From Cinnamomum chago (Eukaryota; Streptophyta; Magnoliopsida; Laurales; Lauraceae): a stretch of 64,000 nucleotides of DNA. Every line of letters starts with the position of its first letter. Positions within the stretch are counted from its first letter, which is position 1. Where the stretch lies: assembly GCA_038049695.1 (NCBI GenBank), contig CP142451.1, positions 10,724,001-10,788,000 on the forward strand, read 5' to 3'. Positions 12,015-23,170 of the stretch are shown here, piece after piece. Position numbers and translations under genes: made by a program. The notes under the pieces are model-generated. The model was not told the DNA's origin. It ran no database searches and was given only the letters and a program-made list of their open reading frames with translations.

Positions 12015-13810
12015 AGGCCTGAGCCCCCACGTCGAAAGCCATGAGCTAGGTCTGTACTCTGTGGTACCTACTCCTAATAAAACAAGAGAAGAGCAGATCC
12101 TCACACGTATTTTCTGTTAGAGGGTGGATACATCATATGGTCCATGAGTAATGTTACTTTTTAATTAAGTCTCTCATATTCGATTGGTTGATGCCCTCCT
12201 CCTCCTCCTCCTCTGGATTCTCTTGTACCCATTCTGTGCATATATCTTACAAAGTTACTTTGCAAGACAGCATATGGCGCCCACCTCATGATGAGTCCGA
12301 ATGGATAGGATCTTTAGATGGAGGTGTTCAATTTTATTTTTGATTAACTACCTTTAAACTTGTGTCCCATAGATCAAAGGGGTCACGAAGATGTGAGTAA
12401 CTTGCAATTTTATATATGGCTTGGTCCCATCTGGATATTTTGACCCACTACCTTAGCCATGATAGGTGGGCCCCAGGTGCTTCACAGGTTCGCCAATAGA
12501 TCATGCCAACCCCTTAATCCATTATGTTAAATTTTAATGATTTTAAAAGTATTACCTTTTTTTTACTAGGTGGGCCCATAACCCTTGATCCAGCCATGTG
12601 ACCTGCACCGCATGTGCATGAAGTTGATCCGCAACACATAACCCACATTCAATCTGGGTCAGTTTCATTTAACCAAATTCGACTTCCAGAAACTTGGCCT
12701 AAGCCCAATCTATTTCAAAAACTTGCTGTATTTGAGTTAAACTGTAAGCCTAAAAAAACCCAACATGAACTTGGCTCATTTCATTCAAAATAATTCTAAA
12801 TAACAAAGTATTAAACCACCAAATTATTTACATGGGCTAAGAAATGTGGGTCGACCTTAACCCAACCCTTTTAGATAGGCTCAGTGGGTTATATATGGGT
12901 TGATCCTAACCAGAACTTTTTAAATGTGGGTTAGATTTGCTTGACCCATGACTGATCCATATATATTTCACTAACACGAGTCAAGTTAATGGGTTAGTCA
13001 GATTTTGTAACTTCTATATATCTATAAACAACTCAAGCTGATTGAGCTTAGCCATCTAAGCCCTATGAGTGAAGCTAGAATCCAGCTCTATATTATTCAA
13101 GGAAGCTCGAGCTCAGCTTGACTAGAGCTTAAACCGAGTTAGATTACAAGTTGAAAACGAGCCCAATTTGAGTTTGCGTTGAATTCGAGGGAGCACAAGC
13201 TAAAACTGGGCTCGTACGATGGCTGCTGAAGCTCAAAATCGAGCTCAAGCTGGGCCCACAGTCAAGTCAATTAATATATATTATAGATGCACGATTCGAT
13301 TTTAAAATTGGAGTCCGATTTGCTAATCGATTGCAAAATTGGACAATAATCTCAAATCAATTTGAGAAATTAGATCTCAAATCAATTTCAAGAGATAAGT
13401 TCTATCAATCAATTCGGAGTTCACTTTTGTTAAGCTTCTTTATGTGAATTCAAATTTTAATATATATTTATTAAGGATAGGTGTTTAAAGAGTTTAGATG
13501 AAAAAATCTATTTTGCTCAATAACTCTATCCAACCAAGTTATACATATGGGCTCCACATACAATAAACTTTTTAAAAGTGGGCCTCAAATTCTGATTCCT
13601 AAAGACGGGGCCTCATGTAATTTAACAAATGTTAATTTACATAAGACTTGAAGTTTCATACGGATTTATATAAAAAGTAATATTTATTTTGTATAAATAT
13701 CGAGCTGGGTCATGCTTCGAACTGTAATAAATGGTATATTTATTTATTTTATATTTATTTTTTCAATAATTAATATCTCATAAAATAGCCTCAAATTGGA
13801 TGTGTTTTTA
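12015..13810. other. Intergenic, possible body of a Helitron-like element
   Basis: No gene recognised. The sequence includes a (CTC)n stretch near 12197, 'gctcgagctcagctt'-type repeats near 13100-13210, and AT-rich DNA leading to a Helitron-like 3' end at 13848. A 5' TC terminus could not be identified, so how much of this stretch belongs to the element is unknown. Confidence 0.4.
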
Positions 13811-13812
13811 AT

Positions 13813-13848
13813 TTTGGGCCCAGGCTTAGCGCGGGCATACTTTGCTAG
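13813..13848 (+). mobile_element. Helitron-like 3' terminus
   Basis: A GC-rich imperfect hairpin (GGCCCAGGC ... GCGCGGGC around a TTA turn) is followed eleven bases later by CTAG and then T. This is the architecture of a Helitron 3' end, which has a hairpin shortly before CTRR and inserts next to T. A very similar terminus (hairpin, then TTGGTTGCTAG-T) lies at 40995, which supports a family. No RepHel coding sequence is present. Confidence 0.5.
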
Positions 13849-14044
13849 TTACTAGTGATTATCTTTTCAATGGACCCATTAATTACTGCAAGAGCAAAGC
13901 ACATTAATTTCCATTCTGGTGGAATCGTTTAATAGTTTGTGACAATCACCTAGTCATACCAAAGTAAAGGTAGGCCCACCAGTTAGATATATCTTTATCA
14001 TTTGAAAAGTAGAGTTAGATAGTGTTTCTTCAACGGGAGGTGCT

Positions 14045-14131
14045 CCTATCAGGGTATCTCTCATAGTATATGAGGGCCTCCACCCCTATCTCTCATAGTA
14101 ATATGAGAGTATTTCTTATAGGAATCTCTCA
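14045..14131. mobile_element. Short MITE related to the inner unit at 7625
   Basis: The ends GGGAGGTGCTCCTATCAGGG and the complement of 'ttataggaatctctc' are diverged inverted arms. The interior carries 'atctctcatagta' on both sides, like the inner foldback near 7.7 kb. It is short and strongly mutated. Confidence 0.5.
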
Positions 14132-15591
14132 CTTCTTTAATATGTGTAAGTAAAAAGTAATAGGGTAAAGTTTAGCCCGCACTTAATTTTATCTAACTTT
14201 ACCATAGGCAACTTTTGTTAAACTCATAAAAGCATAGTAAAGTAAACCCAATATGAAAAAAAAAAAAAAAAACTTTATCACTGTTTTTTTCCAGTTTACT
14301 TCATATATTTATCTAACATTTCAGTTACCTTACCTTTACACCTTTACCATGATGTTGCGTATATCTTTATTTTACTTTACTACACATGTAAAAAAACATC
14401 CTGATTGACCTATACTCAATCTGATCTAACCTAGCTTGCATGTCGGCCAAACTTTTAATGGCTGTGCCAAAAATATTGTCCATCTTTGAAAAATATCATG
14501 ATCATTACTTGAAAACGTATTTACTCCAAAGTGTTTTCACATGATTATATATCATCAAATTGAAAATATCTTAATAAAAAAGCAGAATGGTTTTTTTACA
14601 ATATTCTATATTTATTTTGTATGCATTTGGTTCTAATTATTTAAAATTAGTTTATTTTAATTATATCCATACCAAACCTAAAACTTTCAAATATTCTTTG
14701 ACGATGATATATGTGATGTAGACATATAGTTTCATGGATGAAAGGAAAAAAAAAAGAGAAGGAAAACGATACATTTTCTTTGATCGCAAGAGAATATTCC
14801 TTATTGAGCCTGTATGCTCTGGATCTCTGACTCACGAGATTCGTGAGGCTCCACTCTATGGGACCATTTAAGAAATATCTAAACGACTCAAAATAATCAT
14901 CTCTTACTTAATTAGATCTCTTGGTCCTAGGTAGGTCTTAGAAGAAACCCGCATCTGCAGGGTTTTGCTTTTCTTGATCATTAGCTATAAATTTTCATGG
15001 ACTTAAACTCATGCAACCATACACATGCACAGTAATTAAGAATGACTCTAACCAATAAATCCAGATCCCAGTTTCAACAAAACATGGAGATAGTGTTCAG
15101 TGCAATTCACATTGGTCAGCTGTATAAAATCTTATGCAACTAATGCCACCCTCTTAATTGCTTACTTGAAATGAAAAATAAATTTTATATAGTTGGCTAA
15201 TATTAATTGGACGAAACAGCATCGCCTTTCATTGAAATAAGGGATCCGGACAACTTCCACAAAACAGGAGACAATATATACTGTTTTGTGAAACAGATGA
15301 TCCGAACTCCTAACCAGTTGAGCAAACAGCAGGAAAATGCTCCAGAGTTTCTTTTTATTTTTATTTTTTGGAAGATCCCAAAGAAATTTTCCATTGGAAA
15401 TAGTACATTAGCGAAAAAAATCCAGAGAGATTTAAAGCCACAAGCAAATAAACAATTGCAGACACTTGCACAATGGCTACATGCATTTCTACGATAAGCA
15501 AATCAAACCATTCATTATTTGTTGCACACACTAACAGGAGAAGCAACGAACAAGATACAAGTTCCCACAATCACCTATTTAGAGAACCATG

Positions 15592-15592
<1 letters not shown>
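14132..15592. other. Intergenic, no gene seen
   Basis: AT-rich DNA. No reading frame here resembles a known family. It ends at the TA microsatellite downstream of the P450 gene. Confidence 0.5.

Positions 15593-15658
<66 letters not shown>
15593..15658. repeat. (TA)33 microsatellite
   Basis: An uninterrupted run of 33 TA units lies about 110 bp beyond the P450 stop codon, in its likely 3' flank. It is probably length-variable. Reading frames through it give only Ile-Tyr repeats and are artefacts. Confidence 0.95.
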
Positions 15659-15665
<7 letters not shown>

Positions 15666-16197
15666 TCACCTGCCTATGAACGATACCAGCATGTGGCAAG
15701 GATTTGAATTCTACACACCCACATCTAATGCCAATTGCTTAAATAAATCAAAGTGCCTCCCTAAAATTTTAGGTGATATGTCTCTCGGTAACCTGAACCA
15801 TGAGCCCCTTGTCCATCTGCAGGATTACAGAGAGTTTAGGGGACACAGGGTGGCCTTCCAACACTTGAAAACGAAAGTTGTAGATCAGAGCAGCTGCAGC
15901 TGCTTTAATTTGCATGAAAGCCATCTCTTTACCTAGGCAAATCCTTGGCCCTGCTTTGAATGCCAAGAACTTGTGGGATGGCTCAAACTTCAATCTCCCG
16001 CTCTCCGATATCCATCTCTCTGGTTTGAATTCCAAGCAATCTTCGCCCCATAACGATTCCATCCTCCCCACTGCATATATGAGAATCGCAATTGTCATTC
16101 TTCCTTGAACAATCTCTCCTGTCGGAAGAACTTCGGGCTTAAGAACATTCTTGATATTAATTGGAAGAGGTGGGAATAGGCGAAGAGACTCGCACAA

Positions 16198-16582
16198 CAG
16201 GGGCGGAGCCAGGATTTCATCTTTGGGGGGGCCAAAACTTGAATAAAATTTTATTTCACCAATTATTATAACTATCATATTTTAAAGTTTTCTTTTTGAC
16301 ATAGTTATAAGTTCAACCATGATTTTGTTCCTTGAAAATGCTGGACATAGAGAAGACAGCGTGTAAAATTTTAACCACTGAAGATGAGAAATTAATGGAA
16401 AAAAAGAGGAGACGAACAAAACAAAGAAGGAAGAGCTGAAGAGGGTTAGGGCTTAAGACTCGAGTCTGGAGAGGTTTTCGAAAGTTAAAAGGGTTGGGAG
16501 TGGGGGCCGGGGTGGGGTGGGGTTTAACTTAGAAAAAAAATCCAAAAACCTTGAGGGGGGGCCATTTTGGTGTTTTAAAAGA

Positions 16583-16618
<36 letters not shown>

Positions 16619-16660
16619 TTTTCGAAGGGGCCCCCCCTGGCCTCAACACAGTTCCGCCCA
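16198..16660. mobile_element. Non-autonomous hAT (Tip100-like ends) inside the P450
   Basis: The left end reads CAGGGGCGGAGCCAGGATTT, typical of plant hAT/Tip100-type elements; the right end is a degenerate complement ('ttccgcccagg'). It separates codons for ...LHVA and LCESLR of the P450, joining them in frame if removed. Unlike its neighbour it shows no recognisable 8-bp TSD, which is odd for hAT. It contains a run of about 30 A residues near 16590-16617 and has no coding capacity. The right boundary is uncertain by 2-3 bp. Confidence 0.65.
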
Positions 16661-16727
16661 GGCTACATGCAGATAGACTGATTGGCTAAGCTTCTCAGCA
16701 TCAAACACCTTCATTCTTTCTTGACAC

Positions 16728-17305
16728 CAGGGCCGGCCCTGGGCAAGGGCTGTAAGTGCCCTTGCCCCGGGCCCATTTTTTGAGGGGGCCCAAAATCCCT
16801 TCTACTTTTTTTTTTTTTTTTTTCAATCATTTGGTAAGGGCAGGGCTCATCCAATGGATTCCATCGTCCTGGACATCAATAGACTCATCATCAAATCATC
16901 TGAGAGTGCTTATTGCATCACTTATTTGAGCATCCATCAGAGGGGCTCACCAATGATATTTTATATTTGATGGCTGAAATTCTGAGAGAACCTGTTCTAG
17001 TGTTGGGATGATTTAGGGCTTTTTTTTTTTTTTACAAATAGATCATCAAGCCTTCAGCCCTACACCCGTTCTTCTCATTTGTTAGTGGGGCCCACCAATG
17101 ATTTTTAATTCCCCATATATGATGCTTAAATTCTAGTCTGAGTTTTCTTTCTCTTTTTTTTCAAATAGTTATACTTGGGCATCATCAACCCATTGCCAAT
17201 TTTTCACATCAGTGGGACCCACCAATGATATTATCATATATGATGGCTGAAGAGGCCTAACTTTTACTCTTGCCCTGGGCCCTGAAAAATTCAGTACCGG
17301 CCCTG
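16728..17305. mobile_element. Non-autonomous hAT, 578 bp, inside the P450
   Basis: The ends are CAGGGCCGG and CCGGCCCTG, and the 8-bp target CTTGACAC is duplicated exactly at 16720-16727 and 17306-17313. Removing the element plus one target copy rejoins the P450 frame precisely (Gly-Cys-Gln then Glu-Arg-Met). A second copy of the same family sits at 60586-61151. The interior contains 'ggcccaccaatgatattt' motifs and no transposase. The first part of the P450 frame runs on into this element for about 45 codons before a stop. Confidence 0.92.
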
Positions 17306-18501
17306 CTTGACACCCATCTATTAATTCTGGAAAACTCGCCCTCAATTCCTCCAAGATTTTGGTTTCGACATTCGGGTTTGTCGCAATTAGCCAGAAGAAC
17401 CAAGTGAGAGCTGCACTTACGGTGTCTCTACCTGCCAGCATGAGATTCATCGCGGTGTCCCTGAGGAACATATCATCAGATCTCAACATATCCAATTCAT
17501 CAGCTCCAAGCTGGTTATTCATGTAAGAGGTCAACAAATCCCCTCTTTCCTCTTCATATTCCTTCTCATCCCCTTCATGACTTGTGTCAGACTTGTGGTT
17601 TAGCTCCTCTGTTCTCGTTGAAACATGTTGGTTAATGAAATGATCAATGGTCTTCCAAGCTTCAGCCAGTTTCTTTTCCTTCCCTATCTTAAGCCACCTG
17701 AGCAACATCCACCACTTCTCAGGCAACACATGCCGCCAAGCTATAGCTTCCATTGCATCATCCATGGCCTTCGCAAAGGGGACCGTCGGGAAGTCGACCG
17801 AAAGGCTGGCTGGATCTGTACCCAACACCAACATGCATGTGTTGTCGAAGGCGAATCTATGAAGCACTTCTTGTAAGTCAAAGGCAAAGGCAGGGCCTTC
17901 ACCTTTTTTGGCCATGTGACTGAGAACATGCATTAGATCCTTCACCTTTGCTTGGCTTGTCCTCGCTATGAATGTGCGGAATTTTTTGCTACTGATCAGG
18001 TTGTGCCCAATTTTCCTCTGAATTCTCCATGACTCTGAATCAGAGTTGAATATCCCATCTCCTAAAATATCGAAGTTTTTAGCAAATTGGGATCCCTTGG
18101 GAAAACTAGAAAAGTTGGTGCTAAAGATGTGGGTCACATTAGCTGGGTTGCAGGTGGCTAATATATTTAAGTGAGTGAACGATGGACCTTTGAACATGAA
18201 GGTGCAGCCATTGCTTTTAAGTAGCTGGTGGGTAAACCAATCATGCAAATGGTGCTTGTTTAGTAGAAGAGAGGGCAGCATTCCTACAATGGGCAAATTC
18301 AGAACGACCCCATCCTTAGGAGAGCTTCTCACACTTCTTATACACCGTAGCAGGAAGTAGAGAGATACAAAGTCCATTAGGATTTCAGGAAGATTGTTTT
18401 GAAGGAGGTTGCTACACAAGGCCAAGGACAATGCAGCCATTGCCTAGGTTTTTCTATTCCAAAACGATGAGATAGATCTACATATGTCCGGGCATAGTTT
18501 C

Positions 18502-18515
18502 AAAATATATATACA
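18502..18515 (-). promoter_or_regulatory. Candidate TATA box of the P450 gene
   Basis: On the minus strand a TATATATATTTTG stretch lies about 65-75 bp upstream of the P450 ATG, a plausible core-promoter position with a short leader. The call rests only on composition and position. Confidence 0.4.
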
Positions 18516-18837
18516 CACATTTTACTACTAGTAACTAGATTATCTTTTTTACTTTAAGTTTTACCAGTCCCAACTGTGGAGAATGACCGTATTCTGCTAC
18601 AAATTTCTTTGACAAGGTCTAATTTTATCTTTCGATTTTTTCCTATTTCTTTACAGCTACATGTGGCTGTTGCAACATTGTCAATCTCGTGTACCATCTG
18701 TGTTCATTTCCATCAAATGGAGTATTTCACAAGGGTAGTTTGGTCTTCTGTTCTAGATGACCTGTTTCTAAAGTAGGTGATCCAGACGCTTCAACCCGGA
18801 AAAGAATCTCCTGCTTAGGCCAATCAAGGGTCTCACA

Positions 18838-18896
18838 TGCGGGGCGGAGGAAAGAGAAATTGTTTTTCTCTTTCTTCTGCCCCCTTCCGCCCCGGT
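18838..18896. repeat. GC-capped hairpin repeat, copy 1
   Basis: GGCGGAGGAAAGAGAAA is followed after a few bases by a near-complementary TTTCTCTTTCTTCTGCC and then a CCGCCCC cap. A second copy with a perfect stem lies at 21256-21306. The two flank the LTR-like insertion at 19076-21330, one of them inside the same block. Origin unknown. Confidence 0.6.
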
Positions 18897-19075
18897 AAAG
18901 TTAATAAGAGATTTTTTTTGTCCCTAATTTATAGAGTAATTGTTACACCCCAACCCAAATAAGGATGTTGTATTGAGGACCGTGTGCGGAATTAAAAAAG
19001 CCATGGAAGATGGTTCTCAGTTCTCAAACGGTGTTAATGTTTATTTGACCAAACAGAGAAAGCCACATCAGGGGG

Positions 19076-21330
19076 TGTTACGACCCGGACCCGAGATCAG
19101 AGTCATTAGGGTTAACCCCCGGGCTGCGATGTTAATCATACTTACTCCCGTAAACCTCGATTAACCGAAGTTAAACCGAAGTCCACAAGGAAATCTTGCA
19201 TATATACCTGTCAATGTACAGTTGCGGAATATACAGTAATATACATTGACAACCATATAACAAAACGAATCATATACTTTACTTTGAATCGTAAAGTTCA
19301 CTATACATCGTTTCAGTTTCCTACTATCAACCACTGCATATTTAAATACAATGCAGGGGACACTACTTACAATACCAAAATGAATATATAAACAATTTCT
19401 AAAAAGTTCCAAAAGATTTCAGTGTATTCGCGCTCAGATCACGTCCATTCGGCTAGACCTCCTGGAGGTATCGAATGGGCCTCCTCCGCTGGCGGGACGG
19501 TCTCGGGGGGACCGGCACGGGCAACTGAGCCTGTAACATCATCAGTAATACCGTGAACATGACGGTTCAACAAGGTATACATATATCTATGATATTTTCA
19601 CAATTCCTACAAATCATTGCTCAACAGTTCTAAGCAATCAATATCAAATACAAATAACAATGACAATAATACTGGCAACTACACTAGCATTGGTTTCAAC
19701 TCCATTCAGTTCTTCCCAAAAGGAAGCATTTCATTCTCATTTATTCATTTTGTTCAATATTTCTTAATGGCTTTTCAATGTATGACTTTTCAGTCAATGA
19801 CCTTTCGGTCCAATAAGGTGGGATCTCTCAGTGTCTTGATCAGAGATCAATGATGTCACCACGGGCTCCGGAACACCCCAATCTCATCTACTGCAGTAGG
19901 AATAGTCATTTCACTGTTACTTTTCGTAACTGTTCAATACATTCAATTCGATTCAATAATGAGTTCGGAAACCACTAGGTAGTGCCAGACCCTTTAACAA
20001 ATCCTATTAATCTCAATCTCATTCTCATTCTAAATCAATCTTCTAACCAACCCTTAAGTGAACAGTGGTTATTAATGCACGTATTACTGTCGATGACATT
20101 ACTTTTAGTGAATTTTATGCATTAGAATAACCCTCGTAGCACTTAGGAAGGTTTAAACATAAGTAACATTAATCTCTATGCTTAGGTTTTCTAATCCAGG
20201 AAATTCGGACATTAAAATACATTTTCTAAAGAGTTTTCAGCAGTCCAGGTCGATCGGGCCTGGAGTTGTATTGCATAAAAGAGTGAACAGTAATTTGGTC
20301 AGGCTTATTCGAGCCTGACCCAGTGTACCCGGTCGACTGGGCCCTGCTGGCCGGTCGACCGGCCACACTACAGCAACAGAACATAAGTTCTGTTCCTGCA
20401 GTGCAGTGAAAGGGCTTTTCAGCCCTGTTCTGTTGATGAACCTGATTGACATATGTTTGAGGAATTTACAAAAGCAATCAAATTAATAATCTACAATTAT
20501 CTTAATCCATTACATTAATTACATAAACTAATTAAGGGTTTCAAAATCCATAAAGCACCCATAAATCACTCTGATAACTGATTCATCATTTATTTTCCAT
20601 TAAACTCACTGAAAACACTTCACAAACATAAACATATGTATAGCTTGCCTTAGATGAAGCTTTGATGCACAAAACCTCTTGTTTAGCTTGATTCAAAGGT
20701 GGAAATCCTCACTTTGAAGCTTTGAAAATCCAAGAGAACTCTATGAAGAGGCTATAGAAGATGAAGTACATAAACTTCTCTTCAATTCACTCACTTCTCT
20801 TCAATTCACTCACTTCAATTTGCCTAGGGTTTCTGTAGATGATGAATGAACTCAAATGAGTTCATTTAGGTTATATAAGGATCCAAATTGCTTTTAACCC
20901 CCCTTTATCTCATTTAATCTCATTTCAAGTCATTCAAAGGTCCATTTGATCCATTATTCATCGAATCAATTCAAGCCTCTTAAGAAATTTATCGTACTCG
21001 TCAAGATACACATGTTGGTATCAAGACTTTCCGGATTCGATAAAATACGTACAAATCCGTATTTATACACAAGTCCTTCATTCGCTTGTTTAAGCTCCAT
21101 TTTCGTTCAATTCCTTTCTTAATCTTAGTTACTATTTCACTAAGCCTTAATTAGGCTAATTCAAATCCATTTGGTGATAAATCACCATTAGTTCATTTAA
21201 ATCGGCTTAAGTAGTCTTAAACTCAATTAATTAGAGTTAATTGAGATTAACTTGGGACGGAGGAAAGAGAAAAAGTTTCTCTTTCCTCCGCCCCCATATC
21301 CGCCCCTGTTTGGAAACAGGGAACCCTACA
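19076..21330. mobile_element. LTR-like insertion (solo LTR, third member of the GGTCGACC family)
   Basis: It starts TGTTACGACCCGGACC, similar in style to the TGTAACGCCCC starts of the LTRs at 25560 and 34919. By analogy with their ends (CCTTACA, CCTCACA) it ends CCCTACA at 21330. It is absent from the sister MULE copy. It contains the same type of inverted motif (CCGGTCGACTGG ... CCGGTCGACCGG near 20328-20365). No clean 5-bp TSD was found; an alternative end at 21352 would give GGGGG/GGGGT. No coding sequence. Confidence 0.5.
21256..21306. repeat. GC-capped hairpin repeat, copy 2
   Basis: CGGAGGAAAGAGAAA is followed, after a very short loop, by its exact complement TTTCTCTTTCCTCCG and a CCGCCCC cap. 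It is a second copy of the sequence at 18838-18896. Next to it a palindromic CCCTGTTTGGAAACAGGG motif appears twice (about 21303 and 21338). Confidence 0.65.
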
Positions 21331-21894
21331 TGTCAACCCCTGTTTGGAAACAGGGGTTCCCTGTTTGAACTAAACAAGGAATCCGTTTCCTGATGGATGC
21401 CCACCCTATGGTTGTGTCTATGTGTTGTCTTATCCCACCCTATGGCTATCCCTATCTGTTGTCTTATCATGGATGTGATAAGAATAATGATGTGACATGG
21501 AATCTCTCTCTCATCATAATAATCCACATGCTGCATGTTACTCGGTTTAGTACGTGTCCTTTGAAGTTCATGAGCTCCATTATCACATGAGACTACGAGA
21601 GACATGTAACTGAGATTTGAGGATATCCTCTTCTCGTCACCTCCAACTTATTTTATAATGTAGTAGCTCAATAGACACGTAAACCCATGTGCCATCCTTG
21701 GAGGTTGGTTGTTACTGTAGTAACTCATATTCGATCCCACCCAACCACCTTTTTATATTCTTTAAAGACTCTTACATTACACCCATATAATATACTTTTT
21801 TTCCTACTTCACTTGACCCTTCTAATGCTTTATCTATACTATAGACCCACTTGAGGAAGTTGGTAATAATGTTAAAAAATATGAAGTATCTCTA

Positions 21895-23170
21895 AGCTAG
21901 GGAGAAGAGTGAAATATATTGCTGAAATACGTCTGCCCAGGTATTTTCAGAGGCTAAGAAATTACTCTGTAGGTGGCACATTTATAGGAGTATTTTGAAC
22001 AAGTGCAGGCCATCAATAACAGACAACAAATCTTGAAATAGATTCTACAAAATGTGGAATATGTTGCTAGAATTTGAAACTGAGAATGCGTATGTGTGCA
22101 AATTAGCGGACCTTGAGGTAGTATTACAAAACTTTCCAGGTATGATTAATTATCTTAAGGATGTATGGTTGACACCGTATAAGAAGATGTTTGTATCCGC
22201 CTGAACCGACAGATATCTGCATTTTGGAAACTAGACAACTAATAGAGTCGAGAGCCAGCATGCGAAGTTGAAACGATACTTAGAGTCATCACAGTCAGAT
22301 TTGGAGACATCGCGGTTGTTTATTCACCAAGTCATCCAATCACAGGATATAACTATCAAAGCGAGTATTGAGCAAAGCAAAACGATCGTCCAACATCAAT
22401 TAGATATACCGCACTTCCAAGAATTATGCGGTTTCGTTTCAAGCTGCGCATTGCATCTGATTTTGAAGGAATTTGAGCGGTCTAAGGATGTCGAAGAAGT
22501 TTTCTACAAATGTGAATGTCGACTTCGTACGAGCTACGGACTGCTATGTGCGCACGAGCAAGCAATATATTTGAACGATGGTCGTCCCATACCAATTGAT
22601 TCCATAGATAAATTTTGGAGAAAACTTGACTTATCACCGTGTGTGTCTCTTCAAGACGATGACATCGATTGTGACGTCGAGCTACAAGTGTTCACGGAAC
22701 AGTTTAAGCAACAAACAAGGCACGGTAAATTCAGTCTTTTAAGGAAGTTGAGGGAGATAATCACACCATCAACATCTTCAATTCATGAACCTGTTGTTAA
22801 GACGAACACTCGTGGACGCCCCTCCTCGAAAAAAAAAGTTGCAACAAGTACTCTTATTAATCCGTCTGCATTAGTGTTCATTGAGTCTGATTCCCTTCAT
22901 TCTCGGGAACTAGGCAGAAACAGTTATTCGTTTGGAGGCACCGACTCGAAGGACAGGGAAGACATATCAACTCGTACTAATACGGATACATTTGAGTTTG
23001 TTGAGCCAAATATTTTTCAGTTTTAGGAACCAGCGAAACACAGTTGTTCCTCTATTTACAACTACTCTGTACATGCTTATGTTCGTCAGTTTCCACCTAT
23101 ACTGTATCCTTACATTATGCATGTACAAGATGTAAAACCTGATGGAAATTGTGAATTTCGGGCGATGACT
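21895..23170 (+). pseudogene. MULE (MuDR-type) transposase C-terminal half with SWIM finger and start of an OTU protease domain
   Basis: Encoded remains, in order: a CRWHI motif in the transposase core; a 'YLKDVWLTPYKKMFVSA' segment; TNRVESQHAKLKRYL; a SWIM zinc-finger pattern CECRLRTSYGLLCAHE (CxC...CxH); and a basic, Ser/Thr-rich linker with 'RGRPSSKK', an AT-hook-like motif. Further on, after a stop, comes 'VKPDGNCEFRAM', the catalytic Asp/Cys start of OTU cysteine proteases, cut off at about 23170. In-frame stops replace conserved Trp/other codons upstream of 22268 (TGA near 22202, TAG near 22232). The longest open part is 22268-23026, 252 residues; 'AEI...' upstream is strongly mutated. 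MULE transposases with SWIM fingers are standard; the OTU fusion is known in some plant MULE proteins. It is non-functional as it stands. Confidence 0.8.

Larger units (their letters stand above)
15769..18440 (-). pseudogene. Cytochrome P450, CYP86-clan CYP96-like (alkane/fatty-acid hydroxylase type), split by two hAT insertions
   Basis: The family comprises ER-anchored haem monooxygenases that hydroxylate fatty acids or wax alkanes (for example MAH1/CYP96A15). The first part (18440 down to about 17307, about 378 residues) has an N-terminal hydrophobic anchor (residues 17-35) and the I-helix oxygen-binding motif AGRDT (336-340). A middle part of about 20 codons lies at about 16661-16727. The last part (16197 to the TAA at 15769, 142 residues) has the ExxR motif (ESLR), PERW and the haem loop FKAGPRICLG. 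The whole would be about 540 residues, near the family's usual size. All catalytic motifs survive and no stop occurs inside the three coding pieces. The damage is the 578-bp and 463-bp insertions, after which translation would run into transposon sequence and stop. No introns are needed otherwise, as is common in this clan. Splicing out both insertions cannot be excluded. The CYP96 assignment rests on remembered family features; CYP86 or CYP94 are alternatives. Confidence 0.88.
18905..23170 (+). mobile_element. Decayed MULE with SWIM/OTU-type transposase, interrupted by an LTR
   Basis: This block is recognised because its parts recur at 25060-30110. They share the leader ('agattttttttgtccctaatttatag', 'aaaaaagccatggaagatgg', 'cccaccctatgg...tgtgttgtcttat'), the 'cacctccaacttattttataatgtag' segment and the C-terminal coding piece. 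The coding remains are annotated separately. Terminal inverted repeats could not be found, so both limits are approximate. An LTR-like insertion occupies 19076 to about 21330. Confidence 0.6.

Noticed and set aside
15473-15936. Reading frames rich in Ile-Tyr repeats across the TA run, plus strand
   Set aside because: They arise from the (TA)33 microsatellite and the complement of the P450 coding sequence.
15769-16278. Separate small P450-like gene
   Set aside because: It is the C-terminal part of the gene at 16661-18440, cut off by an hAT; its first codons upstream of LCESLR are transposon sequence.
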